Notes under the pieces: model-generated | Told to the model about the DNA's origin: nothing | Seen by the model: the letters and a program-made list of their open reading frames with translations, nothing else | Database searches by the model: none | NCBI GenBank assembly: GCA_946541275.1 | Contig: CAMNJH010000005.1 | Coordinates: 1 to 46,065 of the forward strand | Reading direction: 5' to 3' | Length of the DNA: 46,065 nucleotides | From: an uncultured Prevotellaceae bacterium | GTDB lineage: Bacteria; Bacteroidota; Bacteroidia; Bacteroidales; Bacteroidaceae | Program-made: the position numbers and the translations under genes | Shown: piece after piece, positions 16,444 to 25,405 of the stretch | Position numbering within the stretch: the stretch's first letter is position 1 | Layout: the number at the start of each line of letters is the position of its first letter

Positions 16444-18159
16444 ATGAAGAGATTACTTTTCGTTTTTGCTGCCCTCAGTTTCAGCTGTCAAGGATGGTGC
16501 AAAGGTCTTGATGACCTGGAAACGCTCTGCCAAATACTTGACCAAGCCATCGACTCCTCCCACATCTATCTTCAGCAGAAGACAGAGCTCATAAATAAGT
16601 TGAAAAAGGATTTTCTTCAAGCTACTGATGACGAACAGCGCTTCGAAAGGGGCAAGCGAGTCTATCAGGAGTACATCCCCTTCGAAAACGACTCGGCTAT
16701 AGCCTATCAGTACCTGTGTCTGGATTTAGCCAAGCGTTTGGGACGTGATGACTACTACACCGAGACGCTTATCGCCCTGGCCGACCAGCTGACCGAATCA
16801 GGATTCTACAATGAAGCCCGCATCCACTTCAGCCGGGTAGATACCAGCATCCTGACCGACAGCATGCAAACCATCTACCTGTTGGGGCTGAACCATCTGT
16901 ATGGGGAAATGGGCTACTACTCTCACGACCCACGACTACGAGGCGAGTTTTTCACCCAGTCGGGACAGTATATCGACTCCGTCAAAACCCGCCTTGACAG
17001 CACGTCGACCGCCTGGTTCCAACTGCAGACGATGGACTTGGCCAACCAAAACAAAAACGACGAAGCCATGCTCTATTGTAATGAATGGCTGAAGAAATGC
17101 CAGCCATCAAGCCGCTCCTGGGCTACTGCAGCCTACTACCTCTCCGTCATTTACAGCCAGCAGGGCGATGTCAATATGCAGCGTTACTGGTTGGCTCAGT
17201 CAGCCCTTGTCGACATCCGCAACGCCATCATGGACCAGGGAGCTTTGTGGAGCCTAGCCGAGACTTTCACCAGTGAGGATGTACACCTGGACCGTGCCCA
17301 CCGCTACATTGACTTTAGCTGGCAGTGCCTGTCGCGTTTCAGCACGCACATGCGCTCATGGCTGGTAGCGCCAGTGGTGACACATATCAACGACGAGTAC
17401 AAAGAGCAGTTGCAGGCGGCCAACCGCCGCCAGCTATGGACCATCGTGGGCATCAGCCTGCTGGCCATAGGCTCTCTGGGGTTGCTCTTCTATGTGCAGA
17501 AGAAGCGCCGCCAGCTGTCTGTAGCACGTAATGAGCTGAAGGGGGCCAACAACGAGCTGGAACTGCTCAATGGCGAGCTGGCCAGCAAGAACGAGCAGAT
17601 GCAAGAGGCTAATAAGATGCTCTCGAACACCAACCAGTTGCTTAGTGACACCAACGAGCAGCTGCGCCTAGCCATCCTGCACATGAACGACTCCAACCGC
17701 GTGAAGGACGAATACCTGGGCAAGTTCCTCAGCATGTGCTCTGAGTATATTGACAAGCTGGACAACTACCGCATCAAAATCAACCGCAAGCTGAAGGCCA
17801 ACCAATACAATGACTTGATGCGCATGACCAGCTCCGAGCAGCTGAAAGAGGACGAGGTGAAAGAGCTGTTCGACAACTTCGACGAGGTATTCCTGCGTCT
17901 GTTCCCCACCTTTGTCGACGATTTCAATGCCCTGCTTCGCCCCGAAGAGCGCATTGTGCCTTCAGGAAAAAGCAGGCTGAACACCGACCTGCGCATCTTT
18001 GCCCTCATCCGTCTGGGCATCACGGAGAGTTCCAAGATTTCCGAATTCCTGCGCTATTCGCCCAATTCCATATATGCCTACCGGGCACGGGTGAAAAACA
18101 AAGCCGCTGGAAATCGGGAGGATTTCGAGCGGCAAGTTCAAGAGATTGGTATGCACTAG
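16444..18159 (+). CDS. DUF6377-type membrane-anchored PUL regulator
   Basis: This 571-residue protein has the same plan as the one at 81-1787. It has a signal peptide (about 1-19), TPR-like helical sensor region (about 20-320), membrane helix (about 327-346), a coiled coil rich in Asn/Glu/Leu (about 350-415), and a C-terminal helix-turn-helix region around LRIFALIRLGITESSKISEF (about 517-560). It is divergent from susC, with the intervening region holding both promoters and a repeated TATGGA motif. The arrangement suggests it controls the susC-GH16 operon. A membrane-bound sensor with DNA-binding end would respond to a periplasmic oligosaccharide, by analogy with SusR and hybrid sensor PUL regulators (inference). 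The gene ends nine bases from the convergent esterase gene. Confidence 0.82.
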   Translation: MKRLLFVFAALSFSCQGWCKGLDDLETLCQILDQAIDSSHIYLQQKTELINKLKKDFLQATDDEQRFERGKRVYQEYIPFENDSAIAYQYLCLDLAKRLGRDDYYTETLIALADQLTESGFYNEARIHFSRVDTSILTDSMQTIYLLGLNHLYGEMGYYSHDPRLRGEFFTQSGQYIDSVKTRLDSTSTAWFQLQTMDLANQNKNDEAMLYCNEWLKKCQPSSRSWATAAYYLSVIYSQQGDVNMQRYWLAQSALVDIRNAIMDQGALWSLAETFTSEDVHLDRAHRYIDFSWQCLSRFSTHMRSWLVAPVVTHINDEYKEQLQAANRRQLWTIVGISLLAIGSLGLLFYVQKKRRQLSVARNELKGANNELELLNGELASKNEQMQEANKMLSNTNQLLSDTNEQLRLAILHMNDSNRVKDEYLGKFLSMCSEYIDKLDNYRIKINRKLKANQYNDLMRMTSSEQLKEDEVKELFDNFDEVFLRLFPTFVDDFNALLRPEERIVPSGKSRLNTDLRIFALIRLGITESSKISEFLRYSPNSIYAYRARVKNKAAGNREDFERQVQEIGMH

Positions 18160-18168
18160 TTGCCTGAA

Positions 18169-19612
<1,444 letters not shown>

Positions 19613-19689
19613 CATCATTATTCTCCCATTTATATATGTTCATCATCATATTCGTGAAGCACTAGTATGGATTTTACATATAGACAAAG

Positions 19690-20601
19690 CTACCTGATCA
19701 ACATGGCCACCAACGGGATGGTTACCACGGAGAGCAGTGTAGTGATGAAAGTGAGCTCGGTGATGAGCGTCGTATCACGACCATAGCGCAGACAGAGGAT
19801 AGTGCCATAAGTTGCCACGGGCATTGCTATGACCAGCGTGTTTATATTAGTCACCAATGGGGAAAAGCCCATCGCCCCGAAAAGCAGATGCAGTCCCAGG
19901 GGCAGCAGCGCCAGACGGAACAGCGTAGTAGCATAGACGGTACGGTTTCCCAGCAAGGTCCGTGCTGACAGATGCGACATGGAGGAGCCAATGATGAGAA
20001 GTGCCGCAGGAACCGTGACCTGCCCGATGATGGTCAGCGGCTGACTGATAACGGAAGGAATGTTGTCAAGCCCCAGCGCCACAATGACCATGGCCAGATA
20101 GGCAGCCAGCATGGGCGTGCTCCACAACACTTTCTTGTGGAACTGATATTCTCCCCTGCCTCCCATCACCAACATGGTACCCACGGTGAAGACAGCAAAG
20201 GTATTGACCACATTGAGCACGGCAGCATAGAAAACAGCCTGATGACCGAAAATGGAGGCCACCACCGGATAGCCGATGAAGCCCACATTGCCGAACATCA
20301 GGGCAAAGCCCACCACGCCCCTGTCGTCAGGACGCGATACCAGATAGCGTGGCAGAAGCAATGCCACAGCCGCCAAAATGACATAAGTAAGAATGCTGAT
20401 GCCCAGCAGTGGCAGAATCATTTCGCTTTCGGGCAACGTGCCGCCCATCGTTGACGAAAGGATGAGTGCCGGGCAGGTTATGTCAATAACCAAATTTGAG
20501 AGGCGCTTGTCAAAGTCGCCTCCCATGTACCCTAGCTTTCCCGCCACGTATCCCACGATAACGATGGCGAAAAGCGTCATCATAATCTCGATGTTGGCCA
20601 T
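19690..20601 (-). CDS. AEC-family (auxin efflux carrier-like) membrane transporter
   Basis: This 303-residue, strongly hydrophobic protein has about ten membrane segments in two five-helix halves, the size and pattern of the AEC family. Its first helix MANIEIMMTLFAIVIVGYVAGKLG and the segment FALMFGNVGFIGYPV (about 106-120) are typical of the family. Bacterial members move organic acids, but the substrate here cannot be told. The ATG overlaps the stop codon of the upstream 105-residue gene (TGATG), so the two are translationally coupled, in an operon with trxA. Confidence 0.8.
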   Translation of the reverse strand: MANIEIMMTLFAIVIVGYVAGKLGYMGGDFDKRLSNLVIDITCPALILSSTMGGTLPESEMILPLLGISILTYVILAAVALLLPRYLVSRPDDRGVVGFALMFGNVGFIGYPVVASIFGHQAVFYAAVLNVVNTFAVFTVGTMLVMGGRGEYQFHKKVLWSTPMLAAYLAMVIVALGLDNIPSVISQPLTIIGQVTVPAALLIIGSSMSHLSARTLLGNRTVYATTLFRLALLPLGLHLLFGAMGFSPLVTNINTLVIAMPVATYGTILCLRYGRDTTLITELTFITTLLSVVTIPLVAMLIR

Positions 20602-20918
20602 CAGAGTTCCTGTTCCTGGAAGTCCAGGTCAGCTTCGGCAATGAGCCTCACCTCCTGTCTGTCCAGTCTGGGCTTCCCCTCCTGCTCAGCCATGCTGCAC
20701 ACGTACTTGGCCACCTCCTCCATGTCGATGTCTACCTCGTCGGCGTCACTTTCCAGCACGCCACTCTCATAGTAATAGCTGGCAATGGTGTCGAGCACCC
20801 ATGCCAGCAGTTCATCGCCGTAGCTGTCCTTCATATCGATGGGCAGCTGCTGGCGAAGGTAGTTAATCTCGCGGCGGATGTCCTGCTCGTCCTGCAGTAT
20901 TTCCTCGTCGATGCTCAT
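20601..20918 (-). CDS. small acidic protein of unknown function
   Basis: This 105-residue, very acidic, mostly helical protein has no signal peptide or membrane segment. Its start overlaps the trxA stop (TAATG) and its stop overlaps the start of the AEC transporter (TGATG), which strongly supports that it is a real gene. Visible segments are an N-terminal charged helix (EEILQDEQDIRREINYLRQQ), a central DELLAWVLDTIASYYYESG block and an acidic linker. I do not recognise the family. A cytoplasmic role linked to thioredoxin or the transporter is only suggested by the coupling. Confidence 0.75.
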   Translation of the reverse strand: MSIDEEILQDEQDIRREINYLRQQLPIDMKDSYGDELLAWVLDTIASYYYESGVLESDADEVDIDMEEVAKYVCSMAEQEGKPRLDRQEVRLIAEADLDFQEQEL

Positions 20919-21232
20919 TACAGCAGGGCTTCAAATTTCTCTTCGAACTTCTGCTTCGACACAGCACCGACCAGCTTGTCCACCACTTCACCGTTCTTCA
21001 TGAAAATTACGGTGGGAATGTTGCGGATGCCAAAAGCGGCTGCCAGGTCTTCACTCTCCTCCACATCGCACTTGCCTACGACGATCTTGCCATCGTATTG
21101 GGCGGCCAGTTCCGAGATGATAGGTGCTACCATGCGGCAGGGACCACACCATGTTGCCCAGAAGTCAATGACCAGGGGCTTCTCACCATTTTTCAGGCTC
21201 TCGTAGTTCTCACTTGTGACTGTTACTTCCAT
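20918..21232 (-). CDS. trxA: thioredoxin
   Basis: This 104-residue protein is a standard thioredoxin. The redox site WCGPC is at residues 28-32 (C29 and C32), within VIDFWATWCGPCRM. The cis-proline follows as GIRNIPTVIFMKNGE, and the C-terminal KQKFEEKFEALL is usual for the family. There is no signal peptide, so it is cytoplasmic and would reduce disulfides in target proteins with electrons from thioredoxin reductase. It is the first gene of a three-gene overlapping operon with the 105-residue protein and the AEC transporter. Confidence 0.95.
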   Translation of the reverse strand: MEVTVTSENYESLKNGEKPLVIDFWATWCGPCRMVAPIISELAAQYDGKIVVGKCDVEESEDLAAAFGIRNIPTVIFMKNGEVVDKLVGAVSKQKFEEKFEALL

Positions 21233-21330
21233 TGTTGTTTTCCTTTCTTGTTGGGATTATTAATTATAAGATAGTCAGCTCCTTTCATGGAATGAAGAGC
21301 AAAAACCATGCCATACGCACGAGCGGTCCA

Positions 21331-22323
21331 TTAATAGCCTGACTTATAGATTACCTTTCCTGCTCCACTCGTAATCTTCATGGCCTCAGGATGTTCCTTG
21401 ATAAACGAGTCAATGTGTCGCTGGCGTTTGTCCTCCAGTATTTCATCCATAGCAATCAGGATGCCCGTCTCCTCTACATCGCCGAAGCCATAATTGATGG
21501 CAGTGCCAAATAGTTTCATCGTGGGCGACAGGCTCATATAGGCATTCACCAGCGGCGGTATATTGTAGCCCAGCCGGCGCACTTCCTGGTTCAGTATGCG
21601 ATAGTCGTCCTTGAAGTTGTTTCCGCAGAACAATGCCTCAAGCACCTTCTCATCGGTCTCCAGTTTCAGTGGCTTCATGGGCACCACGAGGTTGTCCTTG
21701 TCGTTGAAATATTTCTTCAGGAAGTACAGAATCATGTCGCGGCCCTCACGGATATAGCTAGGATACATGGTCATCTTACCAAAGAAATACTTCACGTTGG
21801 GCATGATGACGGTGAGCGCTCCCAGCCCATCCCACAGATTGTCAAGGGCAAAGAGACTCTTGGCCCCCATGCGTGAGCTCTGGTAGGGCAGCGACACGAA
21901 CGAGCGTCCCAGCTCAATGGTGTAGGGCATATAGTCCTTGAGGAACTTCTCTGAGAAATGGAACATGTGGCTGGTTGCCAGATGGGGCTGCCCGTCGGCA
22001 CCAATGTCCCATTTGGTGCCTTCCAGATAGCGATATCCGCCTATGATTTCCTCGGCCTCAGGATTCCACACAATCAGCTGCTTATAGCAGTTCTCACAGG
22101 TGTCGAACTCATCAATGTCGCAATCTTTACCCGTTCCACCTCCTGCCTCGCGGAAGGCAATCTCGCGTAGCCGGCCTATTTCGCGCATCACGTTGGGCGC
22201 GTTGTGGGCTGTGATGACGTAGATTTCATTGTGACTCTTGTTGGTCATACGCAACTGCAATTCAGGAGTGAGCTCGCGCTTGAGCACATCTACGGGAATG
22301 GGGGCTATGATGGGACTATCCAT
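21331..22323 (-). CDS. GNAT-type N-acyltransferase for amino-acid lipid synthesis (GlsB-like)
   Basis: This 330-residue protein resembles the OlsB/hemolysin-type GNAT N-acyltransferases. Supporting blocks are REIGRLREIAFREAGGGTG (about 47-65), EIIGGYRYLEGTKW (about 92-105) and IELGRSFVSLPYQ (about 136-148), followed by a C-terminal region present in the Bacteroidetes version. In Bacteroides, GlsB transfers a 3-hydroxy-acyl chain to glycine, and the partner GlsA adds the second acyl chain, making glycine (or serine-glycine) lipids. The gene lies 57 bases downstream of an O-acyltransferase on the same strand, which supports this assignment. OlsB-like ornithine lipid synthesis is the main alternative. 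Confidence 0.75.
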   Translation of the reverse strand: MDSPIIAPIPVDVLKRELTPELQLRMTNKSHNEIYVITAHNAPNVMREIGRLREIAFREAGGGTGKDCDIDEFDTCENCYKQLIVWNPEAEEIIGGYRYLEGTKWDIGADGQPHLATSHMFHFSEKFLKDYMPYTIELGRSFVSLPYQSSRMGAKSLFALDNLWDGLGALTVIMPNVKYFFGKMTMYPSYIREGRDMILYFLKKYFNDKDNLVVPMKPLKLETDEKVLEALFCGNNFKDDYRILNQEVRRLGYNIPPLVNAYMSLSPTMKLFGTAINYGFGDVEETGILIAMDEILEDKRQRHIDSFIKEHPEAMKITSGAGKVIYKSGY

Positions 22324-22380
22324 GAGTTTAGAGATAATTGTGAAGAGTTAGGAGTTAAGAGTTATGTGGAAATAATAAAA

Positions 22381-23211
22381 TTATAAGTCGTAGACGATGT
22401 CCTGCACATATTGTGCCCATTCGGCTGATGTTTTCCCCTTGTCGGTGAAGGTCTGCCAGGGAATGGGCTTGCCTATTTTCACAGGGAATGTGTTGCCCGT
22501 GTTCTTGAACATCTCGTCCACCAAGAACAGCATGGCAATGTTTACTTTCTTCACGCAACGGTCGCTGATGTTCGACAGCCTGTAGAAAAATTTGCTATTG
22601 CAGCCGCCGAAGTGGATGGGCACCACGTCGCGCTGCGTCTCAACACTTTTCACGATGAAAGTCTTCTTCCACGGCAAGTCACGAATCACGCCATTGCGGC
22701 GACGAGAGCATAAACCGGCAGGAAACATCAGCATGTGGTAGTCGCTTTTAAAGCCCGACTCCACCATTGCGGGGAAGTTGCGGCTCTGCTTTCCCGTCTT
22801 GTTGATGGGAATACAGAGTGGAGCCAGTCCGGGAAGGTTCATCAGTAAGTCGTTCACCAAATAGCGGAAATGGTCATCGTATTGCTTGCCGATGACAGCC
22901 CCCAGGGCCACGCCATCAATACCACCCATGGGGTGGTTGGACACAAAGGTATAGAGCCGGCCATCATCCTTGGCAGGCAGATTCTCCAGGCCCTCCACCT
23001 CGACTTTCGTGTTAAGGAATTCCAGACAGGCCTCCAGCCAGGGTGTCCCTTTCAGATCGCGTGCGTTCCAAAGGAACTCGTTACACTGGTCCTCATGGGC
23101 TATGCGCTTAAGCCAGTTCACGGCAAAGCCAGGAACCCAACGGGCCTTTTTGCCCATCTTGTTTCGAAGGACTTTCTCAATGTCAATCGTCTTCTCTGTA
23201 ATAACGTCCAT
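22381..23211 (-). CDS. PlsC-type O-acyltransferase for amino-acid lipid synthesis (GlsA-like)
   Basis: This 276-residue protein belongs to the glycerol-3-phosphate/lyso-lipid acyltransferase superfamily. The catalytic HX4D-like block is VSNHPMGGIDGVALG (about 88-102) and a later block is MLMFPAGLCSRRRNGVIRDLPWKKTF (about 155-180), equivalent to the FPEG region. It has no signal peptide and is likely a peripheral inner-membrane enzyme. With the GNAT protein downstream it forms the pair that makes acylated amino-acid lipids in Bacteroidetes (GlsA adds the O-linked chain). It is divergent from mraZ across 331 bases, with a -7 box at 23238-23245. Confidence 0.75.
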   Translation of the reverse strand: MDVITEKTIDIEKVLRNKMGKKARWVPGFAVNWLKRIAHEDQCNEFLWNARDLKGTPWLEACLEFLNTKVEVEGLENLPAKDDGRLYTFVSNHPMGGIDGVALGAVIGKQYDDHFRYLVNDLLMNLPGLAPLCIPINKTGKQSRNFPAMVESGFKSDYHMLMFPAGLCSRRRNGVIRDLPWKKTFIVKSVETQRDVVPIHFGGCNSKFFYRLSNISDRCVKKVNIAMLFLVDEMFKNTGNTFPVKIGKPIPWQTFTDKGKTSAEWAQYVQDIVYDL

Positions 23212-23237
23212 TTTTTCGATTTGTACGTATCAATCTG

Positions 23238-23245
23238 CAAAAGTA
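23238..23245 (-). promoter_or_regulatory. -7 box of the amino-acid lipid operon
   Basis: Minus-strand TACTTTTG fits TAnnTTTG, about 27 bases before the O-acyltransferase ATG. Confidence 0.5.
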
Positions 23246-23475
23246 ACATATTTTCTTCAAAAACTAGCTTTTTTCACCCAAAAATGTGTGATTTTTCACT
23301 TTTTTATATAAAAACTGCCTAAAGCCCGATAGTCCTGCTGGGCCACATGGCTATTCCTATATGTTTGCGTATGCGCGCGATTGCAAAATGCATTGCACAA
23401 AAATGCAAGATTGTGTAAAAAACAGGGGTACAGGGAGGGCAAAAACAAAAAAATGCATCTTTTTTTGAAAAAAAG
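23246..23475. other. divergent intergenic region before mraZ
   Basis: This is an AT-rich stretch with long T and A runs. Plus and minus reading frames through it are low-complexity and not protein-like. Nothing is supported here apart from the flanking promoters and the repeat next to mraZ. Confidence 0.5.
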
Positions 23476-23500
23476 TGTGGAATTGTGGGGAATTGTGGAG
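23476..23500 (+). promoter_or_regulatory. candidate MraZ operator (three G-rich 5-mers, 10-bp period)
   Basis: The sequence reads TGTGG-AATTG-TGGGG-AATTG-TGGAG, three related pentamers separated by the same five-base spacer. MraZ of E. coli binds tandem TGGGN boxes with five-base spacers upstream of its own gene, so spacing and composition fit, although only the middle box matches TGGGN strictly. It lies immediately before the -7 box of the dcw operon, where binding would block RNA polymerase. Confidence 0.5.
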
Positions 23501-23509
23501 GAAAAGATG

Positions 23510-23517
23510 TATCTTTG
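23510..23517 (+). promoter_or_regulatory. -7 box of the dcw cluster promoter
   Basis: TATCTTTG fits TAnnTTTG and lies 26 bases before the mraZ ATG. The candidate MraZ operator occupies the spacer region upstream. Confidence 0.6.
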
Positions 23518-23542
23518 CACCGTAGAAGCGAAAAGATAAATA

Positions 23543-23998
23543 GTGCGCATGAGATTTCTTGGCAACATAGAGGCAAAGACGGACGCGAAGGGACGTGTGT
23601 TCCTTCCCGCAACCTTCCGCAAGGTGCTTCAGGCATCGGGCGAGGAGTTGCTCGTCATGCGCAAGGACATCCACCAGAAGTGCCTGGTGCTCTATCCGGA
23701 AAGTGTCTGGAATCAACGCGTAGATGCCCTGCGTTCCCGTGTAAATGAATGGGATGACGAAGGAAAGATGGTGCTCCGCCAGTACATGAAGGAGGCCGAG
23801 ATCTTGGCCCTCGACGGCAACGGCCGTTTTCTCATTCCCAAGCGCTACCTGCAGATGGCAGAAATCAACCAGACCGTTCGCTTCATCGGGATGACTGACA
23901 CCATTGAGATATGGGCTGCAGAGAATGCTGAAGAACCCTTCATGACACAGGAGGAATTCTCCAGCAAGCTAAAGGCCATCATGGCCACCCAGCAATAA
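23543..23998 (+). CDS. mraZ: MraZ, transcriptional regulator of the dcw cluster
   Basis: This 151-residue protein has two SpoVT/AbrB-like half-domains. The signatures are NIEAKTDAKGRVFLPATFRK (about 6-25) and LALDGNGRFLIPKRYLQMAEI (about 87-107). MraZ binds DNA as a ring-shaped oligomer and represses its own operon. It is the first gene of the cluster, ten bases before rsmH. The start ATG gives the usual MRFLGNIEAK beginning. Confidence 0.95.
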   Translation: MRMRFLGNIEAKTDAKGRVFLPATFRKVLQASGEELLVMRKDIHQKCLVLYPESVWNQRVDALRSRVNEWDDEGKMVLRQYMKEAEILALDGNGRFLIPKRYLQMAEINQTVRFIGMTDTIEIWAAENAEEPFMTQEEFSSKLKAIMATQQ

Positions 23999-24007
23999 CA
24001 TCTACAC

Positions 24008-24919
24008 ATGATAACGACGGCCGGTACATACCACACACCTGTCCTGTTAAAGGAGAGTGTTGACGGGCTGGACATCCAGCCCGACGGCGTCTATGTAGAC
24101 GTCACCTTTGGCGGCGGCGGACACTCGCGCGAGATTCTGCGCCGCCTGGGGCCCAACGGCCGGCTCTACGGCTTTGACCAGGATGCCGACACTGAGCGCA
24201 ACATCTGCGACGACCCACGATTTACCTACGTTCGCAGCAACTTCCGCTACCTGAAGCAGTGGATGCGTTACAAGGGCGAAGAACACATTGACGGGCTACT
24301 GGCCGACTTAGGGGTCTCATCGCACCACTTTGACGATGCCGAGAGGGGATTCTCATTCCGCTTTGACGCACCTCTAGACATGCGGATGAACAAGAGTGCC
24401 GCCACCACAGCTGCCGAGGTAGTAAACAACTACACGGAGGAGCAGCTGACGCAGATATTCAGCCTCTACGGCGAACTTCGCAATGCCCGACAAATAGGGG
24501 CCGCTCTGGTCAAGGCCCGCCAGCAGCAGCCCATAGCCACTACCGGTCAGCTGCTGGAAGTCACTGAGCGACTCTTTGCACGTGAGCGCGAAAAGAAAGA
24601 GGTGGCAAAAATGTTCCAGGCTCTGCGCATCGAGGTGAACCACGAGATGGATGCACTCAGAGAGATGCTGGCAGGTGCCTGCCAGGTACTGGCTCACGGC
24701 GGCCGTCTGAGCATCATCACGTATCACTCACTGGAGGACCGCATGGTGAAGAACATGATACGCACCGGCAACGTGGAAGGGAATAGCCACCAGGACTTCT
24801 TCGGCCGTACAGAAGCTCCTCTGCGTCCAGTGAACAAAGTGACGGTGCCATCGGATGAGGAACAGGAAAACAACCCGCGCAGCAGGAGCGCCAAACTCCG
24901 CATTGCCGAAAAAATATAG
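24008..24919 (+). CDS. rsmH: 16S rRNA m4C1402 methyltransferase
   Basis: This 303-residue protein begins with the family's YHTPVLLKESVDGL and has the SAM-binding block VYVDVTFGGGGHSREIL (about 28-44). It also has the DLGVSSHHFDDAERGFSFRFDAPLDMRMN block (about 98-126) and the C-terminal LEDRMVKNMIR and RSRSAKLRIAEK. It methylates N4 of C1402 in 16S rRNA. It is in its usual place between mraZ and ftsL. Confidence 0.96.
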   Translation: MITTAGTYHTPVLLKESVDGLDIQPDGVYVDVTFGGGGHSREILRRLGPNGRLYGFDQDADTERNICDDPRFTYVRSNFRYLKQWMRYKGEEHIDGLLADLGVSSHHFDDAERGFSFRFDAPLDMRMNKSAATTAAEVVNNYTEEQLTQIFSLYGELRNARQIGAALVKARQQQPIATTGQLLEVTERLFAREREKKEVAKMFQALRIEVNHEMDALREMLAGACQVLAHGGRLSIITYHSLEDRMVKNMIRTGNVEGNSHQDFFGRTEAPLRPVNKVTVPSDEEQENNPRSRSAKLRIAEKI

Positions 24920-24931
24920 ACTACGATTGAT

Positions 24932-25390
24932 ATGGCGAAACAAGAGGACATCACAAGCAACACCAACGAGCAGGCCACACCCGTGGACGGCGAACAACAG
25001 GAAGAACGGCTGACGACCTTGCAGAAAATCAAGCAGCAGGCCGAAGAGGGCGACGAAGCGCCTTCCAGTTCCCTGAAGTTCTCAGACATCCTGGGCGGTG
25101 AATTTCTGTGGACACTGGTGCGCAAACAGGCTTGGCTCATCATTCTGGTGGTGGCCATCACCTGGGCTTATGTGGCCACTCGCTATCAGTGCCAGCAGGA
25201 CGCCATTGACATCAGCCAGCTGGAACGCGACCTGGTCAACGCCAAGTTTGAATCGTTGTCCAGTTCCAGCAACCTGACACGCAAATGCCGCCAGAGCAAT
25301 GTGCTGATGATGCTGAACCGCGAAGACAGCACGCAGCTGGAATCGGGTGTCCACCCGCCGTTTATCATTGAGATACCACAGGAGAAGTAA
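24932..25390 (+). CDS. ftsL: FtsL-like division protein
   Basis: This 152-residue protein has a charged cytoplasmic N-terminus (about 1-60), one membrane helix (about 66-85, WLIILVVAITWAYVA) and a short periplasmic coiled-coil-like part. That layout and its place between rsmH and the division transpeptidase identify it as the FtsL of Bacteroidetes, which has little sequence similarity to the E. coli protein. It would form a complex with FtsQ and FtsB-like partners that activates FtsW-FtsI. Its cytoplasmic tail is longer than in E. coli FtsL. Confidence 0.8.
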   Translation: MAKQEDITSNTNEQATPVDGEQQEERLTTLQKIKQQAEEGDEAPSSSLKFSDILGGEFLWTLVRKQAWLIILVVAITWAYVATRYQCQQDAIDISQLERDLVNAKFESLSSSSNLTRKCRQSNVLMMLNREDSTQLESGVHPPFIIEIPQEK

Positions 25391-25405
25391 AAAAAGGAGG
25401 AAGAG

